From: Corallococcus sp. AS-1-6
GTDB lineage: Bacteria > Myxococcota > Myxococcia > Myxococcales > Myxococcaceae
Direction: 5' to 3'
Length of the DNA: 64,000 bases
Assembly: GCF_020037015.1 (NCBI RefSeq)
Contig: NZ_JAIQDE010000003.1
Coordinates: 124,001 to 188,000, forward strand
In this document: positions 63,669-64,000 of the stretch, one piece after another
Position numbering within the stretch: the first letter of the stretch is position 1
Layout: every line of letters starts with the position of its first letter
Notes under the pieces: generated by a model
Seen by the model: the letters and a program-made list of their open reading frames with translations, nothing else
Database searches by the model: none
What the model was told of the DNA's origin: nothing
Made by a program: the position numbers and the translations under genes

Positions 63669-64000
63669 CCACGCACCCGTTCATCTCCTTCGCTCCGGCG
63701 ATGCCCCTGGAGGCCCGCGCGGACACCCGCGCCGCGCTGGTGAGCTTCTTCCAGGACTTCGGCTTCACCAGCCGCGACGACCTGGAGAAGCTCTCGGGCT
63801 GGGTCCTGGGCACGCGCGAAATGTCCCTGTCGCCGGAGGCCGCGCTGGCGCTCGCGCGGTGGCGGGTGGAGGGCTGGCTCGCGGAGGTGCTGGGGCCCTC
63901 GCACGTGGGGCCGGCGCTGCTGGGGCGCGGCCGGGCCGCGTTCGTGCTGGTGGGCGGCGCGCGCTGGGGCGCGGACGTGCTGATGCGCGCTCCGTCCTCG
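63665..64000 (+). CDS. N-terminal part of the gene after opgG (3' end outside window)
   Basis: A frame starting at GTG 63665 overlaps the opgG TGA by four bases (GTGA) and runs off the right edge, giving 112 residues. In many bacteria opgG is followed by opgH, the inner-membrane glucosyltransferase, which is the best guess from position. However, the visible part (ISFAPAMPLEARADTRAAL, then SFFQDFGFTSRDDLEKLSGW) is soluble and helical and shows no transmembrane segment or glycosyltransferase motif yet. A different glucan-modifying or unrelated protein is possible. Confidence 0.65.
   Translation, partial: MTTHPFISFAPAMPLEARADTRAALVSFFQDFGFTSRDDLEKLSGWVLGTREMSLSPEAALALARWRVEGWLAEVLGPSHVGPALLGRGRAAFVLVGGARWGADVLMRAPSS

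Overview
The window is about 70% G+C, densely coded, and built from short operons on both strands. Many lipoproteins, a Ser/Thr protein kinase with a Pro/Gln-rich tail, two MopE-like Cys/Gly-rich surface lipoproteins, TPR proteins and large outer-membrane proteins point to a predatory myxobacterium of the Myxococcus/Corallococcus type. This is inferred from gene content and composition only; no rRNA or other taxonomic marker is present. I saw no tRNA, rRNA, CRISPR array, prophage or transposase.

Layout. 1-5.8 kb: the end of a basic low-complexity protein, a DUF3185 membrane peptide, a TPR lipoprotein, a cobalamin-type importer (binding protein-ATPase-permease, minus strand), and a divergent polysaccharide deacetylase. 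5.8-8.2 kb: a GH16 glucanase lipoprotein and an aldo/keto reductase. 8.4-13 kb: a ferric-iron-type ABC importer whose binding-protein and permease genes are separated by about 890 bp carrying a strictly 39-bp-periodic array of quasi-palindromes. 13-15 kb: a PPOX flavoprotein, then a carboxymuconolactone-decarboxylase-like gene coupled to an ECF41 sigma factor, with a recognisable ECF41-type promoter. 15-22.4 kb: a LysR regulator divergent from an MFS exporter, two methyltransferases, small proteins and an orphan MacB-type permease. 22.5-27.8 kb: secreted lipoproteins including a tandem paralogous pair. 27.8-34.9 kb: MutS2, a TPR protein, a class III nucleotide cyclase, a NamZ-like muramidase, a metallophosphoesterase and NadD. 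34.9-43.1 kb: a 1038-residue metalloprotease/propeller/barrel protein, an unrecognised protein, a ProC-like DUF2520 enzyme and a ClpA/ClpC-like unfoldase. 43.3-49.8 kb: an overlapping operon for a TolC-MacA-MacB-type exporter with two permease subunits. 49.9-60 kb: an acetyltransferase, a metzincin-motif TPR lipoprotein, a ThDP enzyme paired with a KAS III homologue lacking the active-site Cys, and a kinase operon with two secreted unknowns. 60.2-64 kb: an RhlE-type DEAD-box helicase, then opgG behind a good sigma-54 promoter, followed by a truncated gene.

The most unusual structures are the 39-bp array inside the iron-transporter operon, inverted repeats that would sequester the start region of the GH16 and helicase mRNAs, the ECF41 and sigma-54 promoters, and the Cys-to-Phe KAS III homologue.
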